Of a stretch of DNA of 5,060 nt, positions 1 to 4,247 are shown piece after piece. The translations under genes and the position numbers were made by a program. The notes beneath the pieces were generated by a model. The model had not been told where the DNA came from. It searched no databases and saw only the letters and a list, made by a program, of their open reading frames with translations. The stretch spans positions 1 through 5,060 of the forward strand of contig CAMFIX010000257.1 in NCBI GenBank assembly GCA_945952425.1, written 5' to 3'. The stretch's first letter is position 1; each line of letters begins with the position of its first letter. This DNA comes from an uncultured Pseudorhodobacter sp. GTDB taxonomy: Bacteria; Pseudomonadota; Alphaproteobacteria; Rhodobacterales; Rhodobacteraceae.

Positions 1-1
1 C

Positions 2-571
2 AACACGCTCGACTTCATCGTCCATGCCATCGGCTTCTCCGACAAGAACGAGCTGCGGGGCCGCTATGTCGATACCTCCCGCGCGAATTTCGCCATGACG
101 ATGGACATTTCGGTCTACAGCTTCACCGCGGTGGCCCGGCGCGCGGCGGCACTGATGGAGGCGGGGGGCAGCCTCTTGACCCTGACCTATTACGGCGCCG
201 AAAAGGTCATGCCGCATTACAATGTGATGGGGGTCGCCAAGGCGGCGCTGGAGGCTTCGGTCAAGTATATGGCCGAGGATCTGGGCAAGGACGGCATCCG
301 GGTCAATGCGATCTCGGCCGGGCCGATCAAGACGCTGGCCGCCAGTGGCATCGGCGATTTCCGCTACATCATGAAGTGGAACGAGCTGAACTCGCCGCTC
401 CGCCGCAACGTCGATCAGGAAGAGGTCGGCAAGGCCGCGCTTTACCTGCTCTCCGATCTGGGCAGCGGCACGACCGGCGAGAATCTGCATGTCGATGCCG
501 GCTATCACGTCGTCGGCATGAAGGCGGTGGATGCGCCCGACATCGACGTGGTGACGGGCCGCAAGGAATGA
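2..571 (+). CDS. fabI: Enoyl-[acyl-carrier-protein] reductase (NADH), FabI type, 5'-truncated by window edge
   Basis: FabI reduces trans-2-enoyl-ACP to acyl-ACP, the last step of each elongation cycle in cytosolic type II fatty acid synthesis. It is an atypical short-chain dehydrogenase/reductase. The reading frame is open from base 2, and 189 residues are visible of a usual 260-270, so the N-terminal Rossmann glycine motif is missing off the left edge. Visible family signatures are HAIGF (fragment residues 8-12), Tyr63 and the catalytic pair Tyr73-x6-Lys80 within YNVMGVAK (codons 218-220 and 239-241). The substrate/cofactor loop SAGPIKTLAASGI follows at residues 105-117. These match the E. 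coli FabI Tyr146, Tyr156 and Lys163 context as I remember it. The Gly equivalent to E. coli Gly93 is retained (fragment residue 11), the ordinary triclosan-sensitive state. The gene ends in TGA at 569-571, inside a 17-base tandem duplication. In related genomes fabI often follows fabA-fabB; that part is not visible here. Confidence 0.95.
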   Translation, partial: NTLDFIVHAIGFSDKNELRGRYVDTSRANFAMTMDISVYSFTAVARRAAALMEAGGSLLTLTYYGAEKVMPHYNVMGVAKAALEASVKYMAEDLGKDGIRVNAISAGPIKTLAASGIGDFRYIMKWNELNSPLRRNVDQEEVGKAALYLLSDLGSGTTGENLHVDAGYHVVGMKAVDAPDIDVVTGRKE

Positions 572-587
572 CCGGCCGCAAGGACTG
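554..587 (+). repeat. 17-base imperfect tandem duplication across the fabI stop codon
   Basis: Bases 554-570 and 571-587 are head-to-tail copies matching at 15 of 17 positions (differences at 556/573 and 568/585). Copy 1 encodes the FabI C-terminal residues TGRKE plus the start of its stop. Because the period is not a multiple of three, copy 2 is out of the fabI frame, yet it also spells TGRKD followed by TGA (586-588) in its own frame. The duplication is seen directly; that it arose by slippage is inference. Confidence 0.8.
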
Positions 588-613
588 AGCTTTCCGAAAA
601 AGGCCCCGGCAGA

Positions 614-648
614 GCGGGCGTCCGGGGCTCGATGCCCCGGATGCCCGC
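614..648 (+). terminator. Strong GC hairpin in the fabI-lysE gap, possible terminator or processing structure
   Basis: A 15-bp stem (614-628 with 634-648) encloses the 5-base loop TCGAT. Only one pair is not Watson-Crick: G620 opposite T642, which is a G-U wobble in RNA. It begins 42 bases after the fabI stop and ends 20 bases before the next start. There is no T tract on the + strand and no A tract before it that would act on the - strand, so a classical intrinsic terminator is not proven. A third arm, GCCCCGG at 603-609, is identical to 634-640 and could compete for pairing with 622-628. A partial terminator separating fabI from the following cluster, or an mRNA-stabilising 3' structure, are the likely roles. 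Confidence 0.55.
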
Positions 649-657
649 CCCCATTCC

Positions 658-662
658 AGGAG
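658..662 (+). promoter_or_regulatory. Shine-Dalgarno AGGAG for the LysE-type exporter
   Basis: AGGAG lies 6 bases before the ATG at 669, a near-ideal ribosome binding site. It fixes that start in preference to the overlapping ATG at 632, which opens another frame that is a shadow of the real gene. Confidence 0.8.
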
Positions 663-668
663 TGACAG

Positions 669-1283
669 ATGACCCTCGCCGCCTTCCTCGGTTTCTGCTT
701 CCTGACGCTGCTGGGTGCGATCTCGCCCGGGCCCGCGGTGCTGATGTCGGCCCGCACCGGCCTGACCGAGGGCTTCCGCACCGGCACCTTCCTCGCCATG
801 GGCATCGGCCTTGGCGCCTGTTTCTGGGCGACCTGCGCCATGTCGGGCCTGGGCGTCGTCTTCCACTACGCCCCCTGGGCGCTCACCACGCTGAAGCTCG
901 GCGGCGGCGCCTTTTTGATCTTCACCGGCATCAAGCTCTGGCGCCACGCGCGCGAGCCCCTGGCCGAGGGCCCGCAGTCCGAAACCCCGCGCACCGGGGC
1001 TTCGGCGCTCTGGCTCGGCATCGTGACCCAGCTGACCAACCCCAAGCCCGTGGTGGTCATGTCGGCCATCTTCCTTGGCACCGTGCCGCCCCATACGGCG
1101 CTTTGGCAGTATGCCGCGCTCCTGGCCGTCATATTCGTGAACGAAACTGCCTGGAACATGTCGGTTGCCCGCATCTTCTCGCTTGACCGGACGCGGGCGC
1201 GGTATATCAGCCTGAAGACCGTACTGGACCGCCTGTTCGGGGGGATGCTGTTCCTCTTCGGGCTGAAGGTGGCCGCGACCTGA
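669..1283 (+). CDS. LysE/RhtB family translocator (amino-acid or small-metabolite exporter)
   Basis: This 204-residue inner-membrane protein has the usual length of the LysE/RhtB exporter family, whose members use the proton motive force to export amino acids such as lysine, homoserine, threonine or leucine. The family mark is the N-terminal helix ending in SPGPAVL (residues 19-25). The second conserved motif NPKP (124-127) lies in the fourth membrane segment. Hydrophobic stretches lie at about 3-24, 40-65, 68-91, 113-138, 146-170 and 184-203, which fits six segments. A charged loop at 92-110 splits the two halves. The start is set by AGGAG six bases upstream. The TGA stop at 1281-1283 is 8 bases before gpt, so co-transcription is likely. 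The substrate cannot be read from sequence. The family call is firm; a specific gene name would be a guess. Confidence 0.9.
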   Translation: MTLAAFLGFCFLTLLGAISPGPAVLMSARTGLTEGFRTGTFLAMGIGLGACFWATCAMSGLGVVFHYAPWALTTLKLGGGAFLIFTGIKLWRHAREPLAEGPQSETPRTGASALWLGIVTQLTNPKPVVVMSAIFLGTVPPHTALWQYAALLAVIFVNETAWNMSVARIFSLDRTRARYISLKTVLDRLFGGMLFLFGLKVAAT

Positions 1284-1287
1284 GGGA
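1282..1287 (+). promoter_or_regulatory. Shine-Dalgarno GAGGGA for gpt, overlapping the exporter stop codon
   Basis: GAGGGA starts at the second base of the exporter TGA and ends 4 bases before the gpt ATG at 1292. The overlap is typical of translationally coupled genes and supports the chosen gpt start. Confidence 0.7.
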
Positions 1288-1291
1288 CACC

Positions 1292-1810
1292 ATGATCGAC
1301 CGCCTGCCCCATGAGAAAGGCTTCCACGTCAGCTGGGACCAGATCCACCGCGACGCCCGCGCCTTGGCCTGGCGGCTGGATGGCAAGGGGCCGATGAACG
1401 GCGCCTGGAAGGCGGTGGTCGGCATCACGCGGGGCGGCCTGGTGCCCGCGATGATCGTCTCGCGCGAGCTGGACATCCGCGTCGTCGATACGATCAGCGT
1501 GAAATCCTATCACTCCGGCGGCGGCGCGGCCGATCAGCGCAGCGAGGCGGTGGTCACCAAGGCGCCCCAGGCCGAGCTGATGGGCGACGGGACGGGCATT
1601 CTCATCGTCGATGACCTGGTCGACAGCGGCAAGACGCTGGAGCTGGTGCGTGCGCTCTATCCCAACGCCCATTTCGCCACCGTCTATGCCAAGCCCAAGG
1701 GCAAGCCGATGGTGGACAGCTACATCACGGAAGTGTCACAGGATACCTGGATATTCTTCCCCTGGGACATGGCCTTGCAATATGTCCAGCCGTATCGGGG
1801 ACAGGACTGA
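1292..1810 (+). CDS. gpt: Xanthine (xanthine-guanine) phosphoribosyltransferase
   Basis: A purine-salvage enzyme of the type I phosphoribosyltransferase fold, transferring phosphoribosyl from PRPP to xanthine or guanine (weaker on hypoxanthine) to give XMP or GMP. The protein has 172 residues, against 152 in E. coli Gpt. The extra length is mainly at the N-terminus and in the loop around residues 73-98. Matching signatures are TRGGLVP (46-52), which carries the PRPP pyrophosphate-binding Arg-Gly, and the PRPP motif ILIVDDLVDSGKT (103-115) with its two Asp and catalytic Asp at 111. The AKPKGKP segment (133-139) carries a Lys equivalent to E. coli Lys115 that contacts the purine 6-oxygen. The DTWIFFPWDM segment (151-160) carries the Trp that stacks on the base. 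E. coli Gpt is a membrane-associated tetramer; whether this one is membrane-associated is unknown. It sits between two membrane-protein genes in a tight cluster, with a 4-base gap to the next gene. Confidence 0.93.
   Translation: MIDRLPHEKGFHVSWDQIHRDARALAWRLDGKGPMNGAWKAVVGITRGGLVPAMIVSRELDIRVVDTISVKSYHSGGGAADQRSEAVVTKAPQAELMGDGTGILIVDDLVDSGKTLELVRALYPNAHFATVYAKPKGKPMVDSYITEVSQDTWIFFPWDMALQYVQPYRGQD
1803..1806 (+). promoter_or_regulatory. Shine-Dalgarno AGGA for the DUF2127 gene, inside the end of gpt
   Basis: AGGA lies 8 bases before the ATG at 1815 and within the last codons of gpt. It supports the 1815 start over the in-frame upstream start at 1611, which would force a 200-base overlap with gpt. 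Confidence 0.55.
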
Positions 1811-1814
1811 GATC

Positions 1815-2315
1815 ATGAAGATCAACCCGGCCAGCCGGCTCGGCCGCTGGCTGCACTGGCTGTTCGAGGCGAGCCTGGTCGTCAAGGGCCTCCTGGCGGG
1901 CGGCGAGAGCCTGGGCGGGCTCGGTCTCTTGTTCACGCCCAACCTGACCGTGCTGACCTTCGTCGGCTGGCTGATGCACAACCACCTGACCGAATCTCCC
2001 CATGCCGACATGGCCGAGGTCGTCCGCGGGCTCGCCGCCAGCTTCACGGTCAGCGACCAGCATTTCTATGCGCTGTATCTTTGCGGCCATGGCGCGGTGA
2101 AGCTTGCGATGGTGGTGATGCTGGCGCGCCGCGTGCTCTGGGCCTATCCCGGCGCCATGGTCCTGCTGGCGGGCTTCGTGGCCTATCAGTTCCACGAATT
2201 CCTCGGCGCGGGACATCTGGGCTTCCTGGTGCTGTCGGTGCTGGACGGGTTCATGATCGGCCTCGTCTGGCGGGAATGGAACGTGCTGCGGCTGAAGGGG
2301 ACCGTGGCGGCTTGA
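1815..2315 (+). CDS. DUF2127 family integral membrane protein
   Basis: A 166-residue predicted inner-membrane protein of unknown function. It resembles the DUF2127 family in length and in its motif order. It opens with LHWLFEASLVVKGLL (residues 13-27), where the charged Glu18 and Lys24 sit within a hydrophobic helix. Next come the central FYALYLCGHGAVKLAMVVML (84-103), WAYPGAM (109-115) followed by FVAYQFHEF (121-129), and a final helix with SVLDGFMIGLVWREWNVL (141-158). Four hydrophobic segments are visible, at about 14-40, 45-55 extended or 86-103, 110-128 and 135-152. Conserved His, Lys, Tyr and Gln near membrane segments suggest a functional polar site, but no activity is known to me. It overlaps nothing, starts 4 bases after the gpt stop and is probably the last gene of the transcript, since a hairpin cluster begins directly after its TGA. 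Confidence 0.82.
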   Translation: MKINPASRLGRWLHWLFEASLVVKGLLAGGESLGGLGLLFTPNLTVLTFVGWLMHNHLTESPHADMAEVVRGLAASFTVSDQHFYALYLCGHGAVKLAMVVMLARRVLWAYPGAMVLLAGFVAYQFHEFLGAGHLGFLVLSVLDGFMIGLVWREWNVLRLKGTVAA

Positions 2316-2317
2316 CG

Positions 2318-2373
2318 AAGGCGGGGGCAGCCGCCCCCACACACCCGCCTTAGGGGGAGCACGCTCCCCCTAA
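2318..2373 (+). terminator. Two overlapping G/C-rich inverted repeats after the DUF2127 gene, probable transcription terminator
   Basis: Three pairings are visible. GGGGGC (2323-2328) pairs with GCCCCC (2333-2338) around AGCC. AAGGCGGG (2318-2325) pairs perfectly with CCCGCCTT (2344-2351). TTAGGGGGAG (2350-2359) pairs perfectly with CTCCCCCTAA (2364-2373) around CACG. The first two exclude each other, and the second shares two bases with the third. A short T run (2389-2393) lies 15 bases after the last stem, too far for a textbook terminator. The position 3 bases after the stop of the last gene in the cluster makes a termination or 3'-end stabilising role likely. The dyads are seen; the function is inferred. 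Confidence 0.6.
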
Positions 2374-2453
2374 GAACCCCCGTGGATATTTTTGGACCAA
2401 TGAAATGGGGGGAGCGCCTTTCGACGGTCGCAAAGGGAGTATTTGGGCAAGTA

Positions 2454-2486
2454 TGAAAGGGAGAGCGCGCCTCTCTCGTCCTTTCA
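2454..2486 (+). repeat. Two-part hairpin inside the intergenic repeat block
   Basis: TGAAAGG (2454-2460) pairs with CCTTTCA (2480-2486). GAGAG (2461-2465) can pair with CTCTC either at 2471-2475 or at 2473-2477. The result is a 12-bp stem with a 2-4 base bulge on the right. No T tract follows. It could be transcribed as a structured RNA element or simply be part of the extragenic repeat. Confidence 0.5.
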
Positions 2487-2546
2487 CATTTGCACAAGTA
2501 TCCCCGGGCGGCGCGCCTTCTGAGCCGGTTGGCGGCACGCCAGAGG

Positions 2547-2570
2547 CGAGATGAAAATCTTGCGCGCAAG
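2547..2570 (+). repeat. GAAA-tetraloop hairpin overlapping a 12-bp perfect palindrome
   Basis: CGAGAT (2547-2552) pairs with ATCTTG (2557-2562) around GAAA, with one G-T wobble. CTTGCGCGCAAG (2559-2570) is a perfect palindrome sharing four bases with it. The pair sits 55 bases upstream of the aminotransferase start. It could be an operator or leader structure for that gene, or the last unit of the repeat block. No recognised binding-site family is claimed. Confidence 0.45.
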
Positions 2571-2624
2571 CGCGCCTTTCGGCAGCGGTTGCAGGCGGCG
2601 CCGCGGCTTGGCATCTTGGGGCCC

Positions 2625-3719
2625 ATGATCCGTCTCGCCCCCCTCCCCGCTTCGCTGCCCTCCACCGTCCCTTTCACCGGCCCCGAGACGCTGGAGCGGC
2701 GTTCAGGCCGACCCTTCGCCGCCCGGCTCGGCGCCAACGAGAGCCTCTTCGGCCCCTCTCCCCGCGCCGTCGCCGCCCTGCAGGCCGCGGCGCAGGAGGC
2801 CTGGATGTATGGCGACCCCGAGGCGCATGACCTCAAGGCCGCCATCGCGGCGCATTACGGCGTGACCCCCGGCCATGTCGTGCCGGGCGAGGGGATCGAC
2901 GGGCTTCTCGGCCTGACCTGTCGGCTGATGCTGGCGCCGGGCGATGCGGCGGTGACCTCGGCCGGGGCCTATCCGACCTTTGCCTTCCATGTCGCGGGCT
3001 TCGGCGGCCTCTTGCACCGCGCGCCCTATCGCGGCGCGCATGAAGACCCCGAGGCGCTGGTCGCGCTGGCGCGGCAAACCGGCGCGCGGCTTTTGTACAT
3101 CGCCAATCCAGACAACCCGATGGGCTCGCATCACCCCGGCGCCGCCATCGCCGCCATGCTGGACCAGTTGCCCGAGGGCTGCCTGATGCTGCTGGACGAG
3201 GCCTATGTCGATCTTGCCCCCGAGGGCACCGCGGCGCCGATTGCGCCCGATGACCCAAGGGTGATCCGCTTTCGCACCTTCTCCAAGGCCTATGGGCTCG
3301 CAGGCCTGCGGCTGGGTTACGCGCTGTGTGCGCCCGAGCTTGCGGCGAGCTTCGACAACGTGCGCAACCATTTCGCCCTCGGTCGGCCGGTGCAGGCCGC
3401 AGGCATCGCAGCACTTTCGGACGGCGCGCACCTGGCCGCCGTCCGGGCCTGGGCCGAAAGCGCGCGGGTGCGGCTGAACGCCATCGCGCGGGAGAACGGG
3501 CTGATCCCCCTGCCCTCGGCCACCAATTTCGTCACGATGGATGCCGGGCGCGACGGAGACCATGCCCGCGCCCTGGTGCAGGCCTTGGCGGAGGAAGGCA
3601 TCTTCATCCGCATGCCGGGCATAGCCCCCTTGGACCGCTGCATCCGGGTCAGCCTCGGCGATGCGGCCAGCCTGGACCTCTTCGCCGCGGCCCTGCCGAA
3701 GGCCCTGGCCCGCCTCTAA
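2625..3719 (+). CDS. HisC-like PLP-dependent aminotransferase (fold type I, class I/II)
   Basis: A cytosolic 364-residue aminotransferase of histidinol-phosphate aminotransferase type. Visible elements in order are the substrate-side segment RLGANES (34-40), YGDPEAHDLKAAIA (62-75), GEGIDGLL (88-95) around the PLP phosphate, and AGAYPTF (113-119) with the Tyr that stacks on the cofactor. Then come NPDNPMG (161-167) with the Asn that binds PLP, LDEAYVD (190-196) with the Asp that pairs with the pyridine nitrogen, TFSKAYGLAGLRLGY (218-232) with Schiff-base Lys221 and Arg229, and IRVS (340-343) with the Arg that binds substrate carboxylate. All catalytic residues are present. As I remember the family, canonical HisC of Rhodobacteraceae differs at the N-terminus, so this may be a second paralogue acting on histidinol phosphate, aromatic amino acids or a related substrate; hence no symbol. 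The frame is open back to a TTG at 2490, but ATG 2625 matches the family start; its ribosome site is weak (GGGG at 2618-2621). Confidence 0.88.
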   Translation: MIRLAPLPASLPSTVPFTGPETLERRSGRPFAARLGANESLFGPSPRAVAALQAAAQEAWMYGDPEAHDLKAAIAAHYGVTPGHVVPGEGIDGLLGLTCRLMLAPGDAAVTSAGAYPTFAFHVAGFGGLLHRAPYRGAHEDPEALVALARQTGARLLYIANPDNPMGSHHPGAAIAAMLDQLPEGCLMLLDEAYVDLAPEGTAAPIAPDDPRVIRFRTFSKAYGLAGLRLGYALCAPELAASFDNVRNHFALGRPVQAAGIAALSDGAHLAAVRAWAESARVRLNAIARENGLIPLPSATNFVTMDAGRDGDHARALVQALAEEGIFIRMPGIAPLDRCIRVSLGDAASLDLFAAALPKALARL

Positions 3720-4163
3720 TTATTCCGCCGCGAGGTCCGGGTTCGCGGGCCCCAGAGCAGGCGCAGCCCCGCCCTTGGCCTCGCCCTTCACCGCCGCGCC
3801 CAGCTGCGGCACGGCCGGCGCCAGAGAGGCCGTCAGGGCCGCAGGCGTCACTCCCTCGATCCGGGGCGCCAGCTCCAAGGGGCGCTCGGCCCCGCGGTCC
3901 ATCGTCGCGATCGACTCGCATTCGGCATCGGGCAGGCTGCGGCGGAAGACGAGCATGTTCTGGTAGGTCGTCTTCGACCCCGTCAGCCCGACCCGCTCTT
4001 CCACCGGCAAAGTGTCCGAGCGCTGGTATTCCCAGCCCTCGCGCCCGAGCTTGTTCATCATCTGGGTCAGCGCCAAGGCGAAGCGTTCTTCCGTCGTCTT
4101 GACGCCCCGCGCCTTCTCTCCCCGGCGCGGAGCCGGAACGACGCGGTATTCATAACAGGACAT
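3720..4163 (-). CDS. DUF4177-like small protein with Ala/Pro-rich tail
   Basis: A 147-residue protein of unknown function. Residues 1-75 form the recognisable part: MSCYEYRVVPAPRRG, a helix with ERFALALTQMMNKLGREGWE (26-45), then YQRSDTLPVEER (46-57) and TGSKTTYQNMLVFRR (61-75). This order, beta strand, helix with L-N-x-x-G-x-x-GWE, then strand, is the DUF4177 pattern. Residues 76-147 are a poorly conserved-looking linker and a tail rich in Ala, Pro and Gly with no cysteine or motif, probably disordered. There is no signal peptide or membrane segment, so it is likely cytosolic. The chosen ATG (4161-4163) directly precedes SCYEYRVVP. An upstream in-frame GTG three codons earlier is possible, and the longer TTG start at 4235 would overlap the promoter. 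Its TAA abuts the stop of the convergent aminotransferase gene. Confidence 0.78.
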   Translation of the reverse strand: MSCYEYRVVPAPRRGEKARGVKTTEERFALALTQMMNKLGREGWEYQRSDTLPVEERVGLTGSKTTYQNMLVFRRSLPDAECESIATMDRGAERPLELAPRIEGVTPAALTASLAPAVPQLGAAVKGEAKGGAAPALGPANPDLAAE

Positions 4164-4192
4164 GGCCCACACCCCAAGGACTTGCGGGCCTG

Positions 4193-4243
4193 GCGCCCGA
4201 GGCCCCGCTATAGCAAAGCGCGCGCCCGAGGCCAAGCGGGGCC
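4193..4243 (-). repeat. Direct and inverted repeats framing the DUF4177 promoter
   Basis: GCGCCCGAGGCC occurs perfectly twice (4193-4204 and 4222-4233), 29 bases apart. One copy overlaps the predicted -35 box and the other covers the predicted transcription start. In addition GGCCCCGCT (4201-4209) and AGCGGGGCC (4235-4243) are perfect 9-bp inverted repeats bracketing the -10 and -35 boxes. The layout resembles paired operator sites, though the inverted repeat could instead form a long-loop hairpin after the transglutaminase stop at 4248. A leader hairpin CGGGC/GCCCG (4185-4189 with 4195-4199) is also present. Confidence 0.55.
4207..4235 (-). promoter_or_regulatory. Sigma-70-type promoter for the DUF4177 gene
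   Basis: On the - strand, TTGGCC (4235-4230) is followed by exactly 17 bases and then TATAGC (4212-4207). This matches 4 of 6 positions of TTGACA and 4 of 6 of TATAAT at the optimal spacing. It lies 43 bases upstream of the ATG, predicting a start of transcription near 4200 and a leader of about 37 bases. The gap between the transglutaminase and DUF4177 genes is only 84 bases, so this promoter would let the small gene be expressed apart from the upstream one. Not experimentally known. Confidence 0.5.
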
Positions 4244-4247
4244 GGGG

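Larger units (their letters stand above)
2376..2581. repeat. Degenerate ~50-base repeat block filling the intergenic region
   Basis: This is the bulk of the 309-base gene-free stretch 2316-2624. About four decayed units are visible. ATTTG-GGCAAGTAT (2441-2454) and ATTTG-CACAAGTAT (2488-2501) match at 12 of 14 bases. A weaker version is TTTGGACCAATGAAA (2391-2405). ATGAAA recurs at 2400, 2453 and 2551. GCGCCT followed by pyrimidine-rich bases recurs at 2414, 2467, 2513 and 2572, giving spacings of 53, 46 and 59. GCGCCTTTCG is identical at 2414-2423 and 2572-2581. From memory, motifs of the form CCCCC-G-GTATTT...ATGAAA are widespread between genes of Rhodobacteraceae, so this may be a lineage-wide extragenic element rather than something private to this locus. 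I see no gene here; the short open frames are low-quality. Confidence 0.6.

Noticed and set aside
369..1094. 241-residue open frame on the - strand
   Set aside because: It lies opposite fabI and the exporter, both strongly supported. The product is Gly/Arg/Ala/His-rich with no motif, as expected for an antisense frame in GC-rich coding DNA.
866..1672. 268-residue open frame on the - strand across the exporter and gpt
   Set aside because: Antisense to two convincing genes, low-information composition and no recognisable domain.
1611..1814. Longer N-terminus for the DUF2127 protein
   Set aside because: The added 68 residues are Ser/Arg/Pro-rich and are simply gpt read in another frame. The family begins near the ATG at 1815, which has its own AGGA.
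2350..2538. 62-residue open frame on the - strand in the intergenic gap
   Set aside because: It runs through hairpins and degenerate repeats. Its composition reflects the repeat (KYPRG, LPF), and I see no start-site support.
2529..2558. Promoter TTGGCG-N18-GAAAAT for the aminotransferase
   Set aside because: Only a weak -10 match and non-optimal spacing; too many such matches are expected by chance, so it is not listed as a feature.
2376..2581. CRISPR array
   Set aside because: The repeats are degenerate, the spacings irregular (46-59 bases), there are no identical repeat units of 24 bases or more, and there are no cas genes.
2490..2624. TTG-initiated 45-residue extension of the aminotransferase
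   Set aside because: The extension is Arg/Ala-rich, crosses the repeat block, lacks a ribosome site and does not resemble the family N-terminus. ATG 2625 fits better.
2703..3563. 286-residue open frame on the - strand
   Set aside because: Antisense shadow of the aminotransferase gene with no motif.
3326..4102. 258-residue + strand frame spanning the convergent junction
   Set aside because: It reads the aminotransferase out of frame and then the DUF4177 gene antisense. It is extremely Pro/Arg/Gly-rich and clearly spurious.
4164..4235. TTG start giving DUF4177 a 24-residue longer N-terminus
   Set aside because: It would put the predicted promoter and repeats inside the coding region, and the added residues do not resemble the domain.
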